Shown here piece after piece: positions 1 to 9,821 of a stretch of 64,000 nucleotides of DNA; within the stretch, counting starts at the first letter, position 1; the number at the start of each line of letters is the position of its first letter. The notes beneath the pieces are model-generated. The model searched no databases, was not told the origin of the DNA, and saw only the letters and a list, made by a program, of their open reading frames with translations. This stretch comes from Muricea muricata (Eukaryota; Cnidaria; Anthozoa; Malacalcyonacea; Plexauridae): NCBI GenBank assembly GCA_963855995.1, contig OY979729.1, positions 7,644,115-7,708,114 on the forward strand, written 5' to 3'. The translations under genes and the position numbers were made by a program.

Positions 1-6
1 TAGAAA

Positions 7-1495
7 CTATTTAGAAAAATTGAAGGTACAGTTATTGAATACAGATCCCGACATAGAAACATTTGTAACACCACTATCACTACCATCAGGCTTCGACGAA
101 ATCATACTACGCATTAAGTCAGCAGTTTCTTCAAATTCAATCAATTCAAGATCTTTGAGAATGTCTGACGAACTTTCTTGTACTGACTCGCTTAAACTTG
201 GTTTATTTACAAAGGTTCCTTCACTTTTGCCGGTATCAATACTTGCACCACTGTAATCTGGAGGGGCGAGTGTATTACGGACATTCATTTGTTGTGCCAA
301 ACTTGACTTCTCATAGCTAAACAAGGCGTTAGAACGATGGCCTGTCCCATCTCGAATCAATTTCTCGTCAACTTTACTTTGAAAAAGTCTGGTCGCGCAC
401 GCGACTCTCAAACTGTGCGATTTTTGCGTTCCAACCCCGCTTCGACTCATAGTTCTGGCAAAACTTTGTTTAATGTATTAATGTCAACAGGCATTCGACA
501 AAATTCTATTCTGTGCTGTTCAAATTCGGCTTAAAATAAAATGCCTCCACTTTGCACGCGATCTCTTGGATTTTTGACATATAAATGGCGTAGCATTTAA
601 TAATACATCGGTTGTGACCGAAATCTTTTCCTGCGCAGCAAACGTGTTTAACAACCCTTGGTTTATACTTTAAGTCTTTTAACCCGCCGTGGACGTTTTC
701 GATACACTTTCATCGTAACTTCAAGGTAACCGGTAACGGATTCTGAATCTATGCTGAAATTCGAGTATCTTAGGTTCCAATGTTCTGTAGAACGTAATCC
801 GAACAATTTACCGTTATAAAAATAAATAGTACTAAACAACGACTTAGCTGAATTGCACCCAAGGATTCCCTTTTCCCACAAGAGAGCCTCATCTTCTTCA
901 GATACTGGGTCTCGTTCCCTCATTTTAGATTTTATAGCCACGCCATCTGATGTTGCCTTCCGCATCTCTGCCTCCAAAGCTCGCCTTAGTAAGTTTAATC
1001 TTGAAAAACAAACTATCATTAGCAACTGAAATAGATTCAGCAACATATTTTGAATTGTTTTGAATTCAAGAATTACTCAGTACATCATATCGCTCAAGAC
1101 TATCCTTGGCTCGTCGCGATTCAGCAGTCGAATAATGCTACCATTTCCGCTAAATGTCGTTGAAGACCAGAAGCAATCATATACAAACTTCTGCTGGGTT
1201 ATCTTTCCCCATTTTCCTTCACAATTTCTTCAAAAAATTTTGTTAGCCAAAAATTTAAGCTCTCCACACTCATATCGACGATACTTGTCTCCAGAGTCTG
1301 AATTTTATGCAAATCAACTGGAAAAGAACAGTGCTCTGCACAAGGATTTTTGTTTTCTCGCTCACTTTGCCATTGGGAAAAGACTTTATATGCCCACTTT
1401 GTTGCACTTCGTGTTGATTTTGGAATACATTCATCCAAAATCTCTTTTTCTTCCTCTTCCGACCTGGGAGGTCGATAACGGCGCTTTGGTGGCAT
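7..1495 (-). pseudogene. Crypton-type tyrosine recombinase relic
   Basis: Read on the - strand this is a broken copy of a tyrosine recombinase of the Crypton / DUF3504 kind, which moves DNA by strand exchange at a tyrosine. The N-terminal piece (1495-1199) starts MPPKRRYRPPRSEEEEKEIL and resembles the helical N-domain found in KIAA1958- and ZMYM-like relatives. The middle piece (about 820-663) has the STEHWNLRYSNF strand region. The C-terminal piece (450-7) has the catalytic box HSLRVACATRLFQ (HxxR), then GTGHRS and the likely nucleophile in LFSYEKSS. Stops and frame changes separate the pieces (about 1198-1047 and 662-451). The tail ends in a Ser/Asn-rich GSVFNNCTFNF stretch. The family assignment rests on the recombinase motifs. 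A domesticated recombinase-domain gene is less likely given the number of breaks. Confidence 0.72.
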
Positions 1496-1845
1496 AGCGT
1501 TACTGATAAAATTCGTCCTTGTTCATATGGCTGGGCTCCGATAGCATTTCACGAGCAAATAATAAATGAAGTTGACATAGTAATCAGTTGAAGACGTGTC
1601 TCTGATTTAATCCAAGTTAACAATGAGTTATTGTCGTAACTGTGCTTTAGGCAGCGTTTTACCATATACGAAACACTGCATGCGTAAAAGCTATTCATTC
1701 TTTGAAATCAATAGAATACTATTTTGGCTGATTTGAATTTGAAAGGGTGCCAATAACTGAACAGGTCTACTCTTTATGTCACACCTGTCCTTTATGGTAG
1801 AATAATTTACTGGTTACTCTCATGTCGGTCTCAATGTCTATTGAA

Positions 1846-2020
1846 TATTAATGAGTGTTTTGAGCCATTCAAAACACTCGTAGGTCGTGTTTTAAGTACT
1901 ATTTACAAAACGAGTTGGAGGGCTTTATCGGTGTATAAAGACGCGAGCCGAAGGCGAGCGGCTTCCTACACCGATAAAGCCCTATTAACGAGTTTTGTAA
2001 ATGGCTTCAAGTATTGTTTA
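1846..2020. mobile_element. Small foldback (MITE-like) element
   Basis: Inverted repeat: TTTACAAAACGAG followed by GGGCTTTATCGGTGTA in the left arm (about 1890-1940) is answered by its complement in the right arm (about 1960-2010), around a GC-richer loop. A short palindrome built on AAAACACTC lies just to the left. No coding capacity. It looks like a non-autonomous element; its true ends and target duplication are unclear. Confidence 0.55.
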
Positions 2021-2358
2021 TAAACTAGCAAGCATTCCCTTGAGAGTTGATGGCAATGAAAATAAGCGGCAGGTAAACTGATAATAATATTCTTTTGTAT
2101 TTCCTCCATTTCACGCTTGACCTGATGAAAACCTTCAATGCATATTTGCATGTAGTATAAGTATTATTTTGCAATGTGAGCGAGAGAAACACGGGGTGCT
2201 GTGTCTGCGCCTCTGTGCGATAACGTTTAATGTAAACGTAGATTCGAAGAAGTAGGTTTACTTTTCAGGTTTATCTATATTTTGGTGTGTAAAATCGACT
2301 GTATTTGGTGTGGAAACGACAGTGCAGTTGTGAAACGTTTACTGATGAAATATAATGG

Positions 2359-2495
2359 TGTTCTATATCAGATTTAAAGACATTGATGTTTAATTAATGA
2401 GTGTTCTATCACATTTAAAGACACTGATGTTTTATTAATGAGTGTTCTATCACATTTAAAGACACTGATCTTTTATTAATGAGTGTTTTATCAAA
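2359..2495. repeat. Tandem array, 41-bp unit, about 3.3 copies
   Basis: The unit beginning TGTTCTATCACATTTAAAGA and ending in ATTAATGAG starts at about 2359 (diverged, 43 bp), 2402 and 2443, with a partial copy at 2484. The middle two copies differ by one base. A separate short AGT microsatellite follows near 2625-2640. Confidence 0.85.
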
Positions 2496-2769
2496 CGGTA
2501 GCGACATCGATTAAGCATTAATTTCTTTTGTATTTTCCTCATGAATTATTAATGAGTTTTTGAAATATTACATATTTATTCGGCATGCTAATTCACAGTT
2601 ATTACATTAGATTTTGATTATTATTAGTAGTAGTAGTAGCATTATTAGAGTATCATATTTCTACTATAAATGCGTCATAACTCATAATTATAAAGTCTTT
2701 CATAATGTCATTCCTTTATCTTATCGATTCCGAGCTCGAATCTGAACCTACGGTAATCCATACAGAGAC

Positions 2770-3195
2770 GCAGTTCGCCTGAGCTTTTGCGGAATAAGAC
2801 TATGGCCTGGTACTAGGACGAATGATACCTTTATCTAACATGTCATCAATCTGCTTTTTAGATTCATAGCGGAAAGCATGTGGCATTCGCCTGGCACGCT
2901 GCCTATTCGGCGGGTATATATAAATTTTATGATGTGCAATACGCGTTTGGCCAATGGTGTCGCTAAATAGTTCTTCAAATTCGCCCAATACTCGTTTTAC
3001 TTGTTATTTTTCGGAATTTCTTAGACTAGCATCTAAACGAGAATCGACATTCTCCTCGCGATCTTTTGTTTTCACGGCATTACAATTAAATGGTTACTTA
3101 TTGTTAGCGATTGCTTCCTGCTTAGACTCAATCAGAGGACGAAATTCCGCCAATTTGCAACCCTTTAGTTACGAGAGCCACCCACTATTTTAATA
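2770..3195 (-). pseudogene. Gypsy pol fragment (start of reverse transcriptase)
   Basis: The - strand encodes FEELFSDTIGQTRIAHHKIY, then RRMPHAFRYESKKQIDDML and KGIIRPST, the stretch between protease and reverse transcriptase in Ty3/Gypsy polyproteins that leads into the first RT motif. After RPSTRPW the similarity is lost at about 2770, so the RT fingers, active site, RNase H and integrase are missing. A weaker in-family stretch continues upstream to about 3195. It shares orientation with the gag fragment at 4866-5315, and the foldback element between them (3289-4622) sits where the protease would be expected. I take both as one Gypsy relic. Confidence 0.7.
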
Positions 3196-3288
3196 TACTA
3201 TTCTTTTGTATTTTATTGCAACCCTTGAGCAACTCAATTTCATTCGCTGTATTATAGGCTATTCAGACTGGTACCGTTTTAGGCATAC

Positions 3289-4622
3289 TGCGAAACCCGG
3301 ACTGGACTCGGACCTGTTTAAAACCCGGACTCGAGAAATAACCGGACTCGACACTCGGCCTGAAAAAAGCTGGACTTGTTTTCACAAAACCCGGACTCGA
3401 TTAATAAAATTGAATTCAAAACTGGAATCATTAAAGACAAGTTGCGCGTAAATCTGTAATATACTATTTATTTAATCTCTGCATGAATTGGCCTAAAAAT
3501 TTATAGGAGCAGGTTTACGCCAACCTTTACACAACAAGTTAAAGCATTATAGTTAAACGCTGGCGTTCACCTCGAACTAACGTTAACTTGCCACTCATCT
3601 ACCGGCATTGCGTTCGAAAGTGCAGAAAAACATTTGATTGTTTCACTATCTTAAACAAAATTCGACGTTTCGAGCGAAAACCCTTCGTCGGGAAGTTGCA
3701 ATTATGATTTCGATGCAAGCTTCAGCGGTTTTAAATGTTGTGCGGCTGCCGCATAAAATGTGTAGCCATCGCCTATCTTCTGATGTATTGTTAAAAACAA
3801 TCCCAAACGATTTCCGTTATGAGTATGTCAATGATATTCACCCAACTAATCACAAAATAATGTAATGTGTCGCAGCTTTTGCGAACAGGCACTTAGTGGC
3901 ATACTCGGCGAAATACATATTGGAGAACGAAAATCACACCTGGGTTTCTGTTTGTTATAAAGGCAACTGCATAGCATCTCTGCTTTAATCATACTATGAC
4001 AAGCAGATAAAACCCCCATGCAAATGGACTACTGATTCCAAGGATTGGCATCTTGGACACAATTTTGCAAAGGGAATGTCGTCCGGTGCACTCGTTTGGT
4101 TGCTCTTTGTCTTTTCAATACCTGTACAGTCAACTGAGTCAAGTATTGAAAACATTAACCTACGGACAGTCCTATTGAAAACACAGGCATTAGCGCTAAC
4201 TTCCTGACGAAGGGCCTTCGCTAGAAACGTCAAATTCTGTTTATATCGTTTAAGATAGTGAAAAATCCTTTGCTTTTTTGTACTTTTGAATGCACTTTCG
4301 GTAGACTGAGTGGCAAGTCAGTTCGTGGTAAACGCCAGCATTTATAATGCTTTAACTTGTTGAGTAAAGGTCGGAGTGAACCCACTCATAAATTTTTAGG
4401 TCAATTCAGGAATTAATAAATATTATATTACAGATTATTACTCGCAAAGCTTTTAAACCTCGTTTTTAATGAGTCCAGTTTTGAATTCAGTTTCTTTATG
4501 AATCGAGTCCGGGTATTGCGAGGACAAGTCCGGCTTTTTTCAAAGGTAAGTGCGACTGTCGAGTCCGGGTTTTATACAGGTCCGAGTCCTGATCCGAGTC
4601 CGAGTCCGGTCCGGGTTTCGCA
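3289..4622. mobile_element. 1.3-kb foldback element with CCGGACTCG-rich ends
   Basis: The ends are inverted copies: TGCGAAACCCGGAC at 3289 and its complement ending at 4622. Both arms carry repeated CCGGACTCG/CGAGTCCGG motifs. The inverted similarity continues inward for about 400 bp on each side, through a block holding CCTTCGTC and GACGTTTC (3660-3695 left, 4200-4235 right). No transposase is encoded. The short open frames here are by-products of the arms. It lies inside a Gypsy relic, which suggests later insertion, though no target duplication was identified. Confidence 0.75.
4202..4233 (+). ncRNA. Possible hammerhead-ribozyme-like motif
   Basis: The right arm of the foldback element has CTGACGA (4204-4210), a short imperfect hairpin GGC-CTTC-GCT, then GAAAC (4224-4228) and GTC (4229-4231). 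This order (CUGANGA, stem II, GAAA, cleavage triplet GUC) is that of a hammerhead core, as known from Penelope-like elements. Stem II is weak here and has unpaired A residues, so activity is doubtful. The left arm has the same block on the - strand (3694-3664), with CCGACGA in place of CTGACGA. Confidence 0.3.
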
Positions 4623-4865
4623 TTTTAGCAACAGGGGTTACAACCAAATGGACCACGCGTAGTCCTTATATCTGCACGACCAGCGGATATCATACCAACC
4701 TGCGAAATATCTTTCGCCTGTATCTTACCTTGGATTAGTATTTCCAATCGCGCCGGAATTGCCACTACTTCAGATACGGTTATTTTGTACACCTTTCAAC
4801 ATATAGATTGCACAAGTATTGCATTGGTTTCACCACCGGTCTAGAACGCTCTGCCTGGCGGTGAG

Positions 4866-5315
4866 TTAGCCGCTGTAATCACAACTCCGTTCGACAACGA
4901 CGATCTTAGCGTCTGCCTGAATTGCAACAATGTGGCCTGGTTTTCCACAACGAAAAAATGTAACTTTTGATCGTGGACGTTCTTGTTGCTTGATTGCTGC
5001 GGCATTTAACTGCTGCGAAATGCTTACTTGCTTTCGGGCGTTTTCTGTCGAGTTGCTAGCTCGGTAATTAGACCCACGAGTTGGTCGACATCCGCTGTCG
5101 GTTTTTGTGTCCCTGTGCTTGCTGGTCGTGATCTGCGATTGCTCAAACGTTGGACCAAGGTTAGCATGTCGCTTAAGTTTGGTGTAGAATTGTGAGCCAA
5201 AAGTTTTCCTCGTACTAAACTCAGCAGACTGCGCATGATTTGACAAGTGAAAACAGCAGATTTGACGTCTCCAGCGAGTTTGGGGTCGACTGGTTGGGGT
5301 GTATCTCATTTTCAA
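4866..5315 (-). pseudogene. Retroelement gag fragment with zinc knuckle
   Basis: The - strand has basic, Gln/Ser-rich sequence followed by FFRCGKPGHIVA, the first half of a CCHC zinc knuckle. In the current frame the knuckle loses its last Cys. The earlier overlapping frame (5236-5024) gives MRSLLSLVRGKLLAHNSTP and a Thr/Gln-rich linker, fitting the nucleocapsid side of a Gypsy gag. Frame changes are evident, and gag-like similarity fades beyond about 5600. It probably belongs with the pol fragment at 2770-3195. Confidence 0.55.
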
Positions 5316-6116
5316 ACCGTCAGGTCTTCATCAGTACGAAGCATTCGGATTTCAAATTTTGCATAGTAATTACCCCTCTCAACTGTTGGACACAGAGCTT
5401 ACTTTAGTTTTTTTTGCTGCGGTGGTCTAGGTAGCTCTTTCTTCGGCAGGAGTGGCGTAGAAATGCGTAGCTGCTTGTCCCTGTAGGAACGCAGGCAATT
5501 TCTTAATCTTATCGTCGTCTTTCCGACCACATGCGTAAAGCGTGTGTAAAACTCTTTCAGTCATTCAACAAAATCGTCTTCGTCGAACTTTGATGGAAGA
5601 ATGCTCGTATAGCTTCTTTGGTCCAGTTTTACCGCTGTCACCAGTGGTAACGTATCGAGACACTAAAAACACTCTCAACGTTTAACAATCTATTCAGTAT
5701 CGTTCTTACATGCACAGCCCATTCTCTCCGGGTGCACAGTCACTCTCCCTGGATTACATGAAACCCTACTTCTTAAATCCTTAATGCCACTTTTTTACAA
5801 TATTCTGTCATAACAATGTCAAGCAATTACAATATCATGTTACATATGTATGAATAACGTTTAATGGAAAGGTGATTGCTCCAAAATAATGCCTACATGG
5901 ATAAATACTAGGGTACCTGCGAGGTAGGGAATGCTGCGGAGGTTTTAAAGGCTAAAAGTGGTTGGAAATTTTTGTTTACATTTTGCTCGATCTTTCTCCA
6001 GCTCGGGGCAACCTTGCTTCCAGAGATGTTAAATGTGGGTACGAAATTTATTCAATAATATCAATGTGTGTACTACGACTTTGGGTCTGATCAAAATAGA
6101 GATTAATGAGAATAAT

Positions 6117-6248
6117 GTAAAGTTTGCGAATTTTGTATACTTTTATATTACGCGGGAAAAAGTGTTACCAAATGTTACCACATTTCCACATAGTGGTAAC
6201 GCTTTTCCCTGTGTAATACAAAAATATACAAAATTCGCAAACTTTACA
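6117..6248. mobile_element. Foldback MITE, family A copy 1
   Basis: TGTAAAGTTTGCGAATTTTG at the left end matches the complement of the right end (ATTCGCAAACTTTACA) around an internal pair built on GGTAAC. It is about 130 bp and nearly all of it is stem. A diverged relative lies at 9107-9230. Confidence 0.75.
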
Positions 6249-7839
6249 GGGCAATTTAGGATGCTCATTCCAGCTGTGCTAATTGATTTTCCGAATTCAA
6301 AAGTTTGTCTAATAGGGCGATGGTCCATTTTCTTCTAAAATATTATAAATTTGCAAAGATTGTGGCAGAAGATCAATGCTCGAACCACGGGAAATGGCCT
6401 TTTCCAGCTCAAGATTTTAAAATGTTCCAGGGTCCATTCCCGGGACCCCCTATAAAGCACGATTATGTATTACGAACGTCCCCACCATCACAAGTATGTA
6501 CATAATTAATTAAGAAGTCGGTCCCAGAATCGAGTACCTTTTTCAATTTTTTTGAATTTGCGCCTCTGATCCATCTAGATATCCCTCTAATGTCTTTCTT
6601 CAGTATGAATAGTTTACTGCATATATAATCGCACAATCAAGATAACTCTAGGAAACAAAAACAACTGACCAACTCTTTATTGAGCAATAATTTCCCAAAT
6701 TGGCAATATATGGTGACGAGTGACCTATAGGCTAATAGAGTACATTCGCTGAGAACGACAGAAACTTCACCCAGAAACTGCAAAGTTTCTTTTAACGAGC
6801 CATTATGGCCATAAAATATCAACATTTCCACAACATTAGCAAAGTAAAGTCCTTTATTTAAATCCTATCTCAGAGCATGACGGTTTTATGCACACAACAA
6901 GGCCATTTACACGAGAAACAAAAAGTCGTGACTTATCCAAGACGCGTTTTATTTGGGTCGCGAGCCGACTAGCGTAAGAACATGGGTTACTACTGTTCCA
7001 AAATAAGTCGCAACTTAACAGAACGTAACAGAAATTGACTTAGTAGACATAGCTAAATAAGACGCAACTTAATTAAGACGCGACTTATAAATTCTTGTTT
7101 AAACTCGGTATAAATTGCCCTAACGCATGGTTCTTAAGTACACGGCTTTAAAAGATGTTGGTATTGAAATTTAGAATTAAATTTAAAAGTTTAACTATTT
7201 TAAAACTAATAGTGGAGAACTTTAATGTTAAATCTACAGCTGAAATATGTTATTACAATAAACAGGAAACAGTCTGGTCAGTATACTCAGGTCGCGTGGA
7301 ATGTAAATGCGGTATATGCGCAAAACATGATGATTCAATAAAGTAGATATGCTACATAATATACGTCTTTATACGATAACATGATGTAAGGTATGCATGT
7401 GTAGTCAAAATGTTTTCTCAGAACACGGGCAAGTTGTAGTTTCATACTGTCTACAGACGTCCGTACACTATGATCAGCCACTATTTCTTTGCGAGTTAAA
7501 AGTTTGAGATAAAGCGGCAAAACGTACAATGGTAAAACCACAAGTATTACTGACCACGAAACTGCAGTTTTATGGTTTCACCGCATGCAATATGACTGAC
7601 AATTCTCGCTGAAGCCCCCTTTGAAACTTTATCCACTGGGGAAGCTTTACACTCGTTTGCTTAATTAACGCTCGCTCGCTCCACAGCAATAACAAGTTAT
7701 AGAAATTCCGTATCCGGGGACTGGAAACGACAATGACCTTGGCAGCAAAATTGCTTTTCAATACGTCTTGTCGTGTACCATGCAAAATTTAACGAGTTTG
7801 AAATAAGAATAACTTAGCTATGCTCGCGGTTTTATATTC
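6249..7839. other. No gene recognised
   Basis: AT-rich non-coding sequence. Short open frames here show no recognisable motif and no consistent splice context. Confidence 0.6.
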
Positions 7840-8150
7840 ATTAAACATACTTGCCCAACTAGCGACGTCACAACTTTTCATTGCTGAATCAGCAATTTAT
7901 ATTTTGTACTTTTTTGCGAATAACTTCGCAAATGGAAGCAATAGTCTACTATAGTTAACGGCCAGTTAGCTTTTTTATGCTCTTTTACATGAAACAATAG
8001 AAGATATTGCCAGCATTCTATAATCAAAACATGTTATTTTACGTGCTCGAAATTGCATAAATTGGGCACGGAATTGTACGAATTATAAATTTATAATAAA
8101 ATTTTGCTATCGATATTGTTCGCCACATTTCATAGAACTTCGCGCCATCT
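7840..8150. repeat. Dispersed repeat shared with 61990-62070 and 63340-63405
   Basis: Two blocks recur elsewhere in the window. ACTTGCCCAACTAGCGACGTCACA resembles the block near 61990-62025. TTTTGCTATCGATATTGTTCGCCA plus TTTCATAGAA (8103-8140) is nearly repeated at 63360-63395 in the same orientation. This points to a dispersed non-coding repeat family of unknown class. Confidence 0.5.
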
Positions 8151-9106
8151 AGCGGGAATTTGAAATTTTGACGTTTAAAATCAGATTGGGAACAGAAAAT
8201 TTAGAACATGTACCCATAGATTAAAAAATAGAAGGCTGATTTGGAGAGCACTTGCAACAGACACTAGATGGGGTGGGGGTGCTTTAAATCTGAAAAAGCT
8301 ACGTGAACTGCTGATGTTTTTAATAGCTTAAAGTCGAATTCACTTTCTTTCTGCGCAGCTGGTTACGAACATTGATTGCATAGGCTTGTTTGTTTGTATA
8401 CCGTATTTTACTCTTAATGCATACCAGTTTTTATTCCGTTTAATCCCTGAAATTTAACCGCTTTGTTCGTAACGAGGTAATTTCTGAAATATCCTATCGA
8501 AATTTAGAGCTAAATAATCTAATTATAGGGGCTATTTTTCAGTTCTTTTTTTATGTATGACGCATGACATAATAACATTAAATTCCAACGCAGTACTTTA
8601 CAGCAGGAATTCAAATTTAATTATCAATTGTTTAAAACGAAATATGTAAACAAAAACACCAAGCAACTTTTACGCCCACAAAATGTACACTGAGCGGATT
8701 TGACTTCTACTTTAGAAAACAAGTTATCTAATCAGTTAATTATTCACGAAGTTATTTTGAAAACCTCCACTACGTTGTGGCTTTTTTCTCTTTTCTCATG
8801 AATTATTAATGAGTTTTTTCAGAAAAAAACGGTCAACTGACCCATCTCTACCACTGTGCATAATCTATTCTACTGTACACTATATTAATTGCTTCTTTTT
8901 TACGTAAATGCTACAAAGCGAGAAAATTTGAATTAAGTCTATAATGACATAGCCACGATAGACTATTTGCAATTTGCATTATAGGCTAAAGGTCGAACTG
9001 GGCAGGAAGAACGAAATATTTTACAACAGTTAGAAAGAACATTTTCAAGTACAGTTGTAAAGTTTGGTGGCGAAATGTTTTAAAACACGGAAAATATAGC
9101 CCTGCG
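8151..9106. other. No gene recognised
   Basis: AT-rich, non-coding. The only structure noted is the palindrome CTCATGAATTATTAATGAG near 8797, also present near 2539. Confidence 0.6.
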
Positions 9107-9230
9107 AAGTTTGCAATATTTGTATATATTTGTATTGCGCGTGGAAAAAGTTACTATTTTTGAGACGAAATTGCCGTGAAAATGGTGACTTTTTCCTGCG
9201 TGCTAGGAAGATACAAGAAATTTGCAAACG
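9107..9230. mobile_element. Foldback MITE, family A copy 2 (diverged)
   Basis: GAAGTTTGCAATATTTGTAT and GCGCGTGGAAAAAGT in the left arm oppose ACTTTTTCCTGCGTGC and AAATTTGCAAAC in the right arm. Its layout matches the element at 6117-6248, including the GGAAAAAGT block, so both are probably one family. Confidence 0.6.
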
Positions 9231-9587
9231 TGGCAGTGCTGTAATTTCCGTATTTCACAACATTTTGCATGAAACTTAGCAATTCTACTAATCTTCACGA
9301 TTAATATTCACGATTACACTATTTAAACAGTGCAGTAAATGCAAATTTGTTCCAAAACATGTCAAGAAAACGTTGGCATGATCATAGACATGAATGTAAG
9401 ACTTCGTACTATCCAAGCTAATAACCCAACTCAGCACCCAATTAGGTTGCGAAAAAAGAACACTACTGGGTGGAATTCTGGGTGGAAACAAGTACAGGAG
9501 ATTGAGCAAGCGCGTAAAAATAACTGCGAAAGAGGAAATTAAGAAACACGAAGCACGTAGAGACGACAGTGACAGTGTATCTGGTTA

Positions 9588-9628
9588 CATTTAATTTAAT
9601 TTAATTTTAATTTTAATTTTAATTTACA
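9588..9628. repeat. TTTAA/TTTTAA microsatellite
   Basis: A run of ATTTAATTTAATTTTAATTTTAAT units about 40 bp long, just upstream of the Gypsy pol relic. Confidence 0.85.
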
Positions 9629-9821
9629 CTTTTGCCTTCAATTGGCGATTGGAAACCGCAACAGCTTAAGCCAATTACTGCGGCACCATTACAATAATTA
9701 ACACGTACAACAAATAATAGACATGGACATACATACAACAAACAATAGACATAGACATAGACATACTACAAACATTAAGGATAAACATATTTAACAAAAA
9801 CATCAAAAACAACAAGAAGGA

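Noticed and set aside
2359-2495. 41-bp direct repeats considered as a CRISPR array
   Set aside because: The units are contiguous without unique spacers, and the genome is eukaryotic.
3638-4233. Open frames with TFRAKTLRREV and TFLAKALRQEV in the arms of the foldback element
   Set aside because: The resemblance of the two peptides comes from the inverted repeat, and the reading matches the hammerhead-like non-coding block, not a protein family.
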